Assembly (NCBI GenBank): GCA_947628305.1
Contig: CANQZG010000005.1
Coordinates: 124,001-188,000, forward strand
From: an uncultured Muribaculaceae bacterium
Lineage (GTDB): Bacteria > Bacteroidota > Bacteroidia > Bacteroidales > Muribaculaceae
Direction: 5' to 3'
Length of the DNA stretch: 64,000 nucleotides
The stretch's first letter is position 1; every line of letters starts with the position of its first letter. The translations under genes were made by a program, and so were the position numbers. This document shows positions 18,402 through 24,988 of the stretch, one piece after another. Below the pieces are notes generated by a model. It saw nothing but the letters and a program-made list of their open reading frames with translations. It was not told the origin of the DNA and ran no database searches.

Positions 18402-18433
18402 TTTGTTATTTATTTATAAATTCACTATATTTG
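18402..18433 (+). promoter_or_regulatory. Promoter of moron 1
   Basis: TTTG at 18402-18405, 20 nt, TATATTTG at 18426-18433. It is a textbook Bacteroidetes promoter directed against the tail operon, with the start about 20 nt before the ATG at 18459. Confidence 0.8.
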
Positions 18434-18458
18434 TGAAAATCAATTAAGCATCAACCCC

Positions 18459-18692
18459 ATGGACGCATTATATGACTTACTACAATTCATTTGTCTGCTC
18501 ATCAAACTATGGTGCGTTGACATCTTCATTATATTTTACGAGACCGACCCGGTGTGGGGCACTTTAGGTTGGCTATTCGTGACATTCCTTCTGTTTTTTA
18601 TACCCTATGCCATACACCGCTCATACAAAGATGGATGGGGCGGTTGGGGGTTTTGCGGTTTCGCCGCCCCTCCCGGGGGTGGCGGAAGCTGA
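18459..18692 (+). CDS. Moron 1: small two-helix membrane protein
   Basis: 77 residues, not recognised. Two hydrophobic helices (DLLQFICLLIKLWCVDIFII and WLFVTFLLFFIPYAIH) are followed by a Trp/Gly-rich tail (GWGGWGFCGF, PPGGGGS). It is transcribed against the surrounding tail genes from its own promoter and sits between tape measure and tail chaperones, so it should be expressed in the lysogen. With moron 2 it forms a duplicated unit with matching promoter and downstream sequence (GACCCCGCG then the GGAATTA-type repeat). Superinfection exclusion is a reasonable guess for small phage membrane proteins, but nothing shows it directly. Confidence 0.7.
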   Translation: MDALYDLLQFICLLIKLWCVDIFIIFYETDPVWGTLGWLFVTFLLFFIPYAIHRSYKDGWGGWGFCGFAAPPGGGGS

Positions 18693-18701
18693 CCCCGCGC
18701 C

Positions 18702-18728
18702 CAATTCCTAATTCCCAATTCCTCATTG
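18702..18728. repeat. GGAATTA-type repeat behind moron 1
   Basis: AATTCCTAATTCCCAATTCC on the plus strand, preceded by CTGACCCCGCG. The same CTGACCCCGCG plus repeat combination follows moron 2 at 18999-19042. Confidence 0.8.
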
Positions 18729-18735
18729 CTTTCGC

Positions 18736-18743
18736 TATATTTG
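18736..18743 (+). promoter_or_regulatory. -7 box of moron 2
   Basis: TATATTTG followed by TGAAAA, the same CTATATTTGTGAAAA context as moron 1. No clear -33 element. Confidence 0.6.
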
Positions 18744-18759
18744 TGAAAAACCTATAACC

Positions 18760-19002
18760 ATGTACGACTTTTACAACTCCATATTGAAATTCTTCATCGC
18801 ACATCCATGGGTGCTATACACCCTCTTTTTACTTTTTATCACTTTCTGTATCGCTTTTTCATGCTCTATAGACTTGGGATTCAAAGAAGAACGCCGTAGA
18901 GAGAAAGAGAGACGCCGACTTGAAGAAACAGGCGAGGACATCGTCATCAACATCGATGTCAAAATCAGGAACATCGACGATGAAACCCCGCGCCGGCACT
19001 GA
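18760..19002 (+). CDS. Moron 2: small single-helix membrane protein
   Basis: 80 residues, not recognised. One long hydrophobic helix (WVLYTLFLLFITFCIAFSCS) is followed by a strongly charged cytoplasmic tail (EERRREKERRRLEETGED) and a short C-terminal beta-like part (IVINIDVKIRNID). Same strand, promoter type and downstream sequence as moron 1, but the proteins are not obviously homologous beyond being membrane proteins. The two therefore look like interchangeable cargo in repeated flanks. Confidence 0.7.
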   Translation: MYDFYNSILKFFIAHPWVLYTLFLLFITFCIAFSCSIDLGFKEERRREKERRRLEETGEDIVINIDVKIRNIDDETPRRH

Positions 19003-19012
19003 CCCCGCGACC

Positions 19013-19042
19013 AATTCCTCTTTCCTAATTCCCAATTCCTCA
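19013..19042. repeat. GGAATTA-type repeat behind moron 2
   Basis: AATTCCTCTTTCCTAATTCC and further units on the plus strand, between moron 2 and the end of the tail chaperone gene. Confidence 0.8.
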
Positions 19043-19046
19043 TTGT

Positions 19047-19409
19047 CTAATTGTTCAATTGCTCAAGCCGTTTGTTAAAACGGGCGCGGAGTTCCTCCTT
19101 CGAGAGATGTTCCGCGCCCGGTTCTTTTGTACGGTCGTGGCATGTCTCGACCCGGTGACCCTGTTCCCATGGCAGCGGTAGCAACGTCCGCGGACTCATC
19201 CGCTTCTTAACGTGAGGTTGAATCGTGATACACGCGTGCATCCTCATTAGTTCCCAACGTTCGTGCGACTCCGCCTCGATACGCTCATGCCACGCCTTGT
19301 GAATCGCCGTGAACTCATCCGGCGTGCAACGCATGAAATCGTCACGCGACATACCCATCGCCCCGGTCGCCACCCCGAGAAGTTCCTCTACCGGGACGCT
19401 TTTTTTTTA
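19047..19409 (-). CDS. Tail assembly chaperone, T extension (reached by -1 frameshift)
   Basis: In this frame the sequence is open from the A9 run at 19400-19408 and reads KKSVPVEELLGVATGAMGMS, then continues to RLEQLNN at 19047. An independent GTG start at 19373 is possible but would drop the first part, which reads as coherent protein. Relative to the upstream chaperone the frame is -1, the same relation as lambda G and GT. The product would be the long chaperone that recruits tail tube subunits to the tape measure. The helical MSRDDFMRCTPDEFTAIHKA segment is typical of such T domains in Bacteroides phages. Confidence 0.8.
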
Positions 19410-19708
19410 CCCTTGGACTGTGGCGCATCGGCATCCGTCACGGCCTGTGACCCACTCCATGCCGTCAATTCATCGGGTGTCAGCCTGTCGGCGAACTCTT
19501 GGAATGTCATCCCGAACTCGATACCGTCGGCCGCGCATGCCGACGACACAAGACAATAGACATACGTCGCGAGTTCCGTCAGACTGTCAGCGCGTATCTC
19601 CGTAACCTCCTTGCCTGTCATCTCCTTGAAGCGAACCATCGCCCCGAGGGTCTGACGGGCGGGGAGACTGCGTCCCCCCACCGTTATAGTCTTACCCTTT
19701 TCCATCAT
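19388..19708 (-). CDS. Tail assembly chaperone, short form (gpG-like)
   Basis: 106 residues with the GTAfold-like chaperone pattern: short beta start (KTITVGGRSLPARQTLGAMV), RFKEMTGKEVTEI, then helices. It ends G-K-K-K-A-S-R with the codons GGT AAA AAA AAA GCG, a homopolymer of nine A just before the stop. That run is the slippery site joining it to the T frame. Its start overlaps the tail tube stop by 4 bp. Position between tail tube and tape measure is exactly that of gpG. Confidence 0.85.
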   Translation of the reverse strand: MMEKGKTITVGGRSLPARQTLGAMVRFKEMTGKEVTEIRADSLTELATYVYCLVSSACAADGIEFGMTFQEFADRLTPDELTAWSGSQAVTDADAPQSKGKKKASR

Positions 19709-20181
19709 GCGCCCTCCCCGGTGTTATCAGTCAGCACCGATGCGTCAAGCACCTCGGGCGCACCGTCATTCTCCAACGTCACGCTATAGGTCGCGTCATC
19801 CTGTGCCGGTGACACCTGCTCGAGCGACGCAATGACAAATTTACCCTTGAGGTAAGGCGTCTCCGAGTCGCCGCGCTCAAAGCACGCCACGTCAACGCTC
19901 TTTCCCTCCTTGTAGGCCGCGAGCAACGCCTTGAAACCGTTCTCGCCCTCGTCATAGTTGTGCAATCCCTCGGCACTGATACTGATGCTCTGCGACACGA
20001 CACCCTTACCTTTCCACAGCGACTGTGTGGCCACGGCCGTGGCCACAGGCTTCACCGCACGCTCCTTGGTCTCGGTGTTGAATGTCGTCGTGTGGGTCGT
20101 GCTATGACCCACCGCCTTTCCGGCGACCTGCAACAGCATGTCCGAACCGTTGCAGTATCCCGTCTTTGTTGTTCCTGCCAT
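19705..20181 (-). CDS. Major tail tube protein
   Basis: 158 residues. The sequence MAGTTKTGYCNGSDMLLQVA, ERAVKPVATA, ISISAEGLHNYDEGENGFKAL and ASLEQVSPAQDDATYSVTLEN matches the TP901-1-type tail tube of Bacteroides phages, a beta-sandwich that stacks as hexameric rings. It is followed with a 4-bp overlap by the chaperone gene and preceded by the DUF3168 gene, the usual order. Confidence 0.88.
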   Translation of the reverse strand: MAGTTKTGYCNGSDMLLQVAGKAVGHSTTHTTTFNTETKERAVKPVATAVATQSLWKGKGVVSQSISISAEGLHNYDEGENGFKALLAAYKEGKSVDVACFERGDSETPYLKGKFVIASLEQVSPAQDDATYSVTLENDGAPEVLDASVLTDNTGEGA

Positions 20182-20187
20182 AAAAAA

Positions 20188-20580
20188 TTAAATTTTAACG
20201 TTAAACAATAATAATTGAAGATATGTCTCGTTGGCATAGTCCTCGGCCGCGTCAGTCAGACAACACGACCGCATGACTATTCCTAATTCCTCTTTCCTGA
20301 TTCCTGATTCCAAAGTTTCCACGACCGCCTCGGCGACGGCCACGCTGCCCGCGTAGGTCGGCGCGTAACAGTGAACCTCGATTTGCGCCGCCCGCGCCGC
20401 GCCCACGCTGTTGGGGGCAGACTGCAACGACTTGCGCCGGTAACACACATAGGGCGCGGTCGCCTCGGCCGGAAACGCTACCGGCGTGACGGCTACACCG
20501 AGTTCCTGCAACCTCTGTGAGTCAGTCAGCAACGAGTGAATCACCGCCCCCGCATGCAATATGTCCGTACTTTTTACCAT
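20188..20580 (-). CDS. Tail terminator/completion protein (DUF3168)
   Basis: 130 residues; DUF3168 proteins cap the tail tube at the neck. The family pattern is seen in HSLLTDSQRLQELGVAVTPV, APYVCYRRKSL and RAAQIEVHCYAPTYAGSVAVAE. Unusually, the stretch GIRKEELGI at about residues 96-104 is encoded by copies of the GGAATTA-type repeat (20277-20312), so a junction repeat has become coding sequence in frame. The start overlaps the stop of the upstream gene by 7 bp. Confidence 0.82.
   Translation of the reverse strand: MVKSTDILHAGAVIHSLLTDSQRLQELGVAVTPVAFPAEATAPYVCYRRKSLQSAPNSVGAARAAQIEVHCYAPTYAGSVAVAEAVVETLESGIRKEELGIVMRSCCLTDAAEDYANETYLQLLLFNVKI
20277..20312. repeat. GGAATTA-type repeat inside a coding sequence
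   Basis: Plus strand reads TATTCCTAATTCCTC, TTTCCTGATTCC, TGATTCC. Unlike the other copies it lies inside the DUF3168 gene and is translated as ESGIRKEELGI. Confidence 0.8.
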
Positions 20581-21062
20581 CCGAAATGTTTCTTTGCCCG
20601 TTTATAAATCTGTTCCTCCCATGTCTTTTCAATACGCGCCCTTGACTCACCGATGATACGCGCCCTGACAGGGGCGACATACTCATGCTTCTCGAACGTC
20701 CCTCGGTTCTTGCCCCCGACCTTGGTCTTGCGGTCAACCGCCCCGGTCTCCAGCCACAGCATTATAGGCTTCCACTTTCCCCGTCGATTGACGTGCATGC
20801 GAGTCCCGTCCTTACGGGGTAGCCATCTCACCGCATAGCCGAAATATACCCCTGTGGCACGGTTACGGAGTTCACGCCCCGTGATTCTACTTGCCATTTC
20901 CGACGCATGGGGAAACCCCGTGGCCGACAGCGACCTCTTGAGGATTTTCGCACCTTTACGCGCCTCACTGGCCGCCACCGAACGCAACGCACCCGACAGC
21001 TGCTTGCGCGTCATCGAGTCACAATACGTGCCCATGTTTCGTCTGAACTCCTCAAGCGTCAT
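20574..21062 (-). CDS. HK97 gp10-like head-tail joining protein
   Basis: 162 residues from the ATG at 21062, which directly follows a GGAATT repeat unit; a start three codons upstream also exists. Basic helical protein with RNMGTYCDSMTRKQLSGALR, VAASEARKGAKILKRSL and a C-terminal helix IIGESRARIEKTWEEQIYKR, the pattern of gp10/minor tail proteins at the neck. Position before the DUF3168 gene and after head closure supports this. Confidence 0.75.
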   Translation of the reverse strand: MTLEEFRRNMGTYCDSMTRKQLSGALRSVAASEARKGAKILKRSLSATGFPHASEMASRITGRELRNRATGVYFGYAVRWLPRKDGTRMHVNRRGKWKPIMLWLETGAVDRKTKVGGKNRGTFEKHEYVAPVRARIIGESRARIEKTWEEQIYKRAKKHFGW

Positions 21063-21095
21063 AATTCCCAATTCCTCATTCCTAACTCCTCATTC
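21063..21095. repeat. GGAATTA-type junction repeat
   Basis: AATTCCCAATTCCTCATTCC and further units on the plus strand, filling the gap between the head-closure and gp10-like genes and ending at the ATG of the latter. Confidence 0.8.
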
Positions 21096-21096
21096 C

Positions 21097-21417
21097 CTAA
21101 AGGTTCACCCTCTCGCACACAAGCGTCTTCATCCCACGGTCGATATTGGGGATTACACACACCACCACATACAGACACCCACCAAGCTGACGCACGCGCC
21201 AGTTGTCGGTCACCGGGTGCGCGTCCCTGACATTAAACTCCGCACGGTAGTCGGCGAACTGCTCGCCCGCCTCATGTGAGCGTCGCCCGCTCGCCTTGAC
21301 ACGCTCCGCATGAATCACGTCCCGCGACACCCACTCCTGCGTCTCCGCCCCGTAACGGTCAGTCACCGTCACCGCCTCAAGCATTTCAAGACGATATTTC
21401 ATCCTACCCGCTTGCAT
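21097..21417 (-). CDS. Phage head closure protein (SPP1 gp16/Phage_H_T_join type)
   Basis: 106 residues forming the small beta-barrel of head-closure proteins that seal the portal channel and join the tail. Recognisable: MKYRLEMLEAVTVTDRYGAE, WVSRDVIHAERVKASGRRSH, FADYRAEFNVRDAHPV and WRVRQLGGCLYVVV. The start at 21417 (MQAGRMKYR) is used here, but MKYRLE six codons on is also possible. Confidence 0.85.
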   Translation of the reverse strand: MQAGRMKYRLEMLEAVTVTDRYGAETQEWVSRDVIHAERVKASGRRSHEAGEQFADYRAEFNVRDAHPVTDNWRVRQLGGCLYVVVCVIPNIDRGMKTLVCERVNL

Positions 21418-21510
21418 AATTCCCGATTGTTTACAGTTTATAGTTTATGGTTTATAGGATAGAGTTTAGATTCCTAACTCCTAACTCCTAATTCCTAATT
21501 CCTAATTGAT
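21418..21510. repeat. Longest GGAATTA-type junction repeat with a TTTATAG/TTTATGG variant
   Basis: About 93 bp between connector and head-closure genes. Plus strand has CTAACTCCTAACTCCTAATT and three more units, plus a second short-period section AGTTTATAGTTTATGGTTTA. It is the largest non-coding gap in the head operon. Confidence 0.8.
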
Positions 21511-21816
21511 TTAATTTCCTAATTTTCTATATGGTTTGATTAACGCCTGTAGCGAGTCCGGCACCTCGTGCATCTGCACCCCCGCGACACTCTCCCGCTG
21601 GTTGTACCAGTGTGCCGCGAGCATCATCACCGCGTGTTGCAACGGCAGGGGTAACACCCCGCCGTTACCCCCGGTCAACTCACCCATCGTGCGATTCGTC
21701 GCCGTAACCACCGACACCTCGGCGGTCTCCAACAGATGCTCCAGGTACACGTCATCGTCGGCGAAATCATCCGCCCTGACGTGCTTCTTAAAAAGTGCCA
21801 GACTCACTACAGACAT
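21511..21816 (-). CDS. Head-tail connector protein (HK97 gp6-like)
   Basis: 101 residues, all helical: VSLALFKKHVRADDFADDDV, YLEHLLETAEVSVVTATNRT, LPLPLQHAVMMLAAHWYNQR and SLQALIKPYRKL. This is the pattern of gp6-like connectors (Phage_connect_1) that form a ring below the portal. It lies directly after the capsid gene, as expected. Confidence 0.88.
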   Translation of the reverse strand: MSVVSLALFKKHVRADDFADDDVYLEHLLETAEVSVVTATNRTMGELTGGNGGVLPLPLQHAVMMLAAHWYNQRESVAGVQMHEVPDSLQALIKPYRKLGN

Positions 21817-21833
21817 AGCGGAAAAACTTTTGA

Positions 21834-22976
21834 TTATGCGCCAGCGGCGGCGGTTGCAACTTTACCCAACATAAACGCCTCTTTGCGCAGCGTGGTAGTG
21901 CCGTAGTTCACGTTAAGCACAAAGTCCACGGCATCCTTACGCGCCTGGCTGTAGGGGTCGATTACAAATGAAATGTCACCGAAAAGGGCCATAGGCTGGT
22001 AACGCCAGTCTCCAAGGCCTATGTTACCCTCGCCTATATAGTGCGTAGTAAACACAGGTAGCCCGGCGATACGGTCGTTTTCGCAAACCATAACGCCGCT
22101 GCCTTTATCCTTTGGCGTAGCTTCGGCGATAGCCTTTTGCGCCTTTGTCATAATCCAGCACAGGTGTTCGCCGTCTATGCCGGTAGCCAGCACTTTCGCT
22201 TTCATGGTGTTGTACTCCTTGAAAGTGGGTTCCGCACTAAAACTGAAAACGTCTTTGGCGGCAATGCCGACGTAGGGGCCTACAAGTGTGGTCGCGCCTG
22301 CTACCTTTGCGGTGCTGAAAAGGATTTTGTTAATGAGCATCGCCAGTGCCAGCGGCATGAGGTTCTTAGCGATAGTTTCAATAAGTCCCTCGGTCTGTAT
22401 GATGGTTTGGCGGGTAATAGGGATAGCGACACCGATACGCTGCGGCGCGGCGGTCAACTTGCTAAGTTTGATTTTGGTGTCTGTCAATGCTACACCCTCG
22501 CCGACAATGTTAGCTTCAACCGCCTCATAGGTGGGCCAGACATAATCACCTGCTAACCCGGTCGGCATCGGCAAACCTACTTTGTCGAGTATAAGCCCCT
22601 CGGTAAGCGGCGTTAGAATGTCTTGCACTTTCAAAGGCACTACCGCGCTGTCGGCGGTGTCCGCTACCATCATGAGGTCGCGCACCAACAAAATTTGTGT
22701 CTGTCGGCCGTTCTCCATGTTCTCGCGGATAATGCGCGAAGCGTCGGCGGCGGCGTTTGGGTTCTCGCGCAGGTGTTCTGCGGCTGCTACCTGCATTTTC
22801 ATCTGTAGCAACTGGTTTTCGCGTGTGAGTGCCGCAAACTCGGTGTTCTCGGCCTCGGTGCGCTCGCGCTGCTCTTTTTCGCAGGTTTCGGCAATTTCAC
22901 CGATACGGTCGCAATTGGCTTGGTATTTGTTTACCAGCTCGCGCACGTTCAGTTTTTCTTTCTTCTTTTCTTTCAT
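21834..22976 (-). CDS. Major capsid protein, HK97 fold
   Basis: 380 residues. The first 105 or so are a charged coiled coil (YQANCDRIGEIAETCEKEQR, FAALTRENQLLQMKMQVAAA), the delta/scaffold domain expected to be removed by the protease encoded upstream. The rest carries the HK97 features: LPMPTGLAGDYVWPTYEAVE, RIGVAIPITRQTI in the long spine-helix region, and the C-terminal RKDAVDFVLNVNYGTTTLRK. Base composition is somewhat less GC-rich than its neighbours, suggesting separate ancestry of the capsid/protease block (weak inference). Confidence 0.93.
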   Translation of the reverse strand: MKEKKKEKLNVRELVNKYQANCDRIGEIAETCEKEQRERTEAENTEFAALTRENQLLQMKMQVAAAEHLRENPNAAADASRIIRENMENGRQTQILLVRDLMMVADTADSAVVPLKVQDILTPLTEGLILDKVGLPMPTGLAGDYVWPTYEAVEANIVGEGVALTDTKIKLSKLTAAPQRIGVAIPITRQTIIQTEGLIETIAKNLMPLALAMLINKILFSTAKVAGATTLVGPYVGIAAKDVFSFSAEPTFKEYNTMKAKVLATGIDGEHLCWIMTKAQKAIAEATPKDKGSGVMVCENDRIAGLPVFTTHYIGEGNIGLGDWRYQPMALFGDISFVIDPYSQARKDAVDFVLNVNYGTTTLRKEAFMLGKVATAAAGA

Positions 22977-23001
22977 TACTGAAACTCTTTTAGGTTAAAA
23001 A

Positions 23002-23691
23002 TTATATCAACTTTTGCGCGGCGGCGCGGCGCATTTCACGCAGCTGCTTGCGCATTTTCTCCTTATCGGGTTCTATCGGGGTAGGCTTTTCCACCTCGCG
23101 AAGTCCGGCGGTAAACTCACGCGCCTCCACCGAAGTATCGGGATAAGCCGGGTCAGCCGCCAACGTAAAATCATATATGCCTGTCACCGCTTTGACAGTG
23201 TAGGTTATCAGTGTCGAGCCGTTAACCACCTTTACCGTGCGCTCTACAAAGTCACTGTCCCAGTACCGGGTCGTGAACGCGAAACTGCATCCCGCCAAAT
23301 CGCCACGGCGTACCAGTTCCAAGGCCTTGTCACCGTCGGCTGTGTTGGGCGCGTCAAACTCAAACACCACGCCCCTCTCATCCACGCTATAGGACAGTGT
23401 ACCCGCGCCCCTGTTGCTACGCGCCAATATAAGCTGGCGGTCATGAAACATCGTAAATTTAATGTCGCAGCCGTCTAACACTTCTTTTGTAATCGCCTCC
23501 GGGGCGATGACCTCACGCGCCTCACCGTCATTATCACTCCACAGCGGCGCGGACGGTGTGTTGAACAATATCGCGTACCCCGTGATGGTACGACCGGGCG
23601 CGTCTCCCTCTGCTGCCTCGCGCACTTTAAGTTCCGCACCCTCGGTGCGCAAAACACGCCTTACCTCGGTGTCCTTACTCCTTTTCATCAT
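23002..23691 (-). CDS. HK97 family prohead protease
   Basis: 229 residues. A herpesvirus-assemblin-like serine protease that trims the capsid delta domain during maturation. Visible are the entry RTITGYAILFNTPS, the catalytic His in MFHDRQL (about residue 80) and Ser in GDLAGCSFAF (about residue 134), followed by the PAYPDTSVEAREF end of the core. The C-terminal tail is basic and helical. Its start overlaps the portal stop by 17 bp. Confidence 0.92.
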   Translation of the reverse strand: MMKRSKDTEVRRVLRTEGAELKVREAAEGDAPGRTITGYAILFNTPSAPLWSDNDGEAREVIAPEAITKEVLDGCDIKFTMFHDRQLILARSNRGAGTLSYSVDERGVVFEFDAPNTADGDKALELVRRGDLAGCSFAFTTRYWDSDFVERTVKVVNGSTLITYTVKAVTGIYDFTLAADPAYPDTSVEAREFTAGLREVEKPTPIEPDKEKMRKQLREMRRAAAQKLI

Positions 23692-24904
23692 TTCTATTTC
23701 CTGATTCCTGATTCATCATTCCAATTTCCTTTAGATTCGCCGACACCAGCACCTGGTCGCCACCCTTGACAGCCGGACGGTTGTCCATCAGACGAAGTTC
23801 ATTGACAGTGGTGCCACACTGCAACAACTGTCCGCGATACTTCATCATACCCTCAAGGTCACACGCATACAACGCACGTCTGTCAAATTGAAACCTACGC
23901 TTGGCACACAGTGACGGCGCAGTCAGCTTCCGCTGCAATTCATTCTCGATATTGCGCAACAGCGGGTTCAACGTATGGCTTAGGAACGCCACATTGGCCT
24001 GTTCCGCACTCTTATAGTTATTGCTCGTATCGTCAAACACAAATGACGGGTGAACCCCGAAAAACCGACATATCTCCCTGACCGTGAACTTACGGCTCTC
24101 AAGGAACTGCATGTCGACCGAACTAAGCGACAGCTGCTTGAAATCAAGACTCCCCGGCAGACTCATGATGCGCCCCCCGCCATTGAGACCCGCGTTCATC
24201 GCCGACGCAATCCGCGCCAGCTCCTCATCGGCATACTCGCCGAAACCCTCCGTGGAGCGTTCATTCATCACCAAGCCACGCACATTACCGCCATTCTCGA
24301 AACGGTTACGGGTCTCACGGTCTCCGGCCATGGCAATCTCCGCCGTCAACCTCGCATAGGTGAGCACACTCACCCCGCTCTTATAGTCACCGACGGTCAT
24401 CCCCTTTATATGAATCACCTCACCCTCGCCGAAAACGCCGCTGACACCGTTCACAATGTCGCTGACAGCGTAGGTGTCGTTGACAGTGTCATGCGACACC
24501 GTCCCGCGCCCGCACAACGCCAGCCTGTCAACCGCCATGGTCGCAGGACTGTAGACAGGCACGATGTAGGCATTCCCGTCAAGTAACACGTTAACCACCA
24601 CCTGACGCCAGAAATCAAACGCACTCAACGCCACGTCAGGCTGCACATTCAACAGATAGTCAAGTCTGCCACCCGCGTCGGCGACGAACACGCCACCTTT
24701 CAGACGCATATACTGCAACGGCAGGTTGGCGACGCTCTCGCTCAACAGCCTCACACAGCGGTACACCGTCGAGACACACATGGCCGCGCCCCTCCCACCG
24801 TTCCACGGCGACAGCATCCCGTCCACCCGTACGGACGCGGCGGCATGTCGCGTCCCCGCGTTCTCACGTCTGATATAGCCTAAAAATTGCTTCCAAAATC
24901 CCAT
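23675..24904 (-). CDS. Portal protein, HK97 family
   Basis: 409 residues; forms the dodecameric ring through which DNA enters and leaves the capsid. Family features include AAMCVSTVYRCVRLLSESVA near residue 42, YAVSDIVNG, YADEELARIASAM and the wing/clip part FTVREICRFFGVHPSFVFDD. The last residues (MMNQESGNRNDEKE) come from GGAATCA-type repeat units, so the gene end has been extended by the junction repeat. It lies between large terminase and protease. Confidence 0.93.
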   Translation of the reverse strand: MGFWKQFLGYIRRENAGTRHAAASVRVDGMLSPWNGGRGAAMCVSTVYRCVRLLSESVANLPLQYMRLKGGVFVADAGGRLDYLLNVQPDVALSAFDFWRQVVVNVLLDGNAYIVPVYSPATMAVDRLALCGRGTVSHDTVNDTYAVSDIVNGVSGVFGEGEVIHIKGMTVGDYKSGVSVLTYARLTAEIAMAGDRETRNRFENGGNVRGLVMNERSTEGFGEYADEELARIASAMNAGLNGGGRIMSLPGSLDFKQLSLSSVDMQFLESRKFTVREICRFFGVHPSFVFDDTSNNYKSAEQANVAFLSHTLNPLLRNIENELQRKLTAPSLCAKRRFQFDRRALYACDLEGMMKYRGQLLQCGTTVNELRLMDNRPAVKGGDQVLVSANLKEIGMMNQESGNRNDEKE

Positions 24905-24988
24905 TGCAACCTACGACTTTTCGATTCACAAATGTAGCATTAATACCCATCGCTTAGAACCAACAAACAAACCAAACATTCAAGGGTG

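Noticed and set aside
21418-21510. CRISPR array
   Set aside because: The repeats are 7-8 bp units directly joined, with no spacers and no cas genes beyond an orphan Cas2-like protein 40 kb away.
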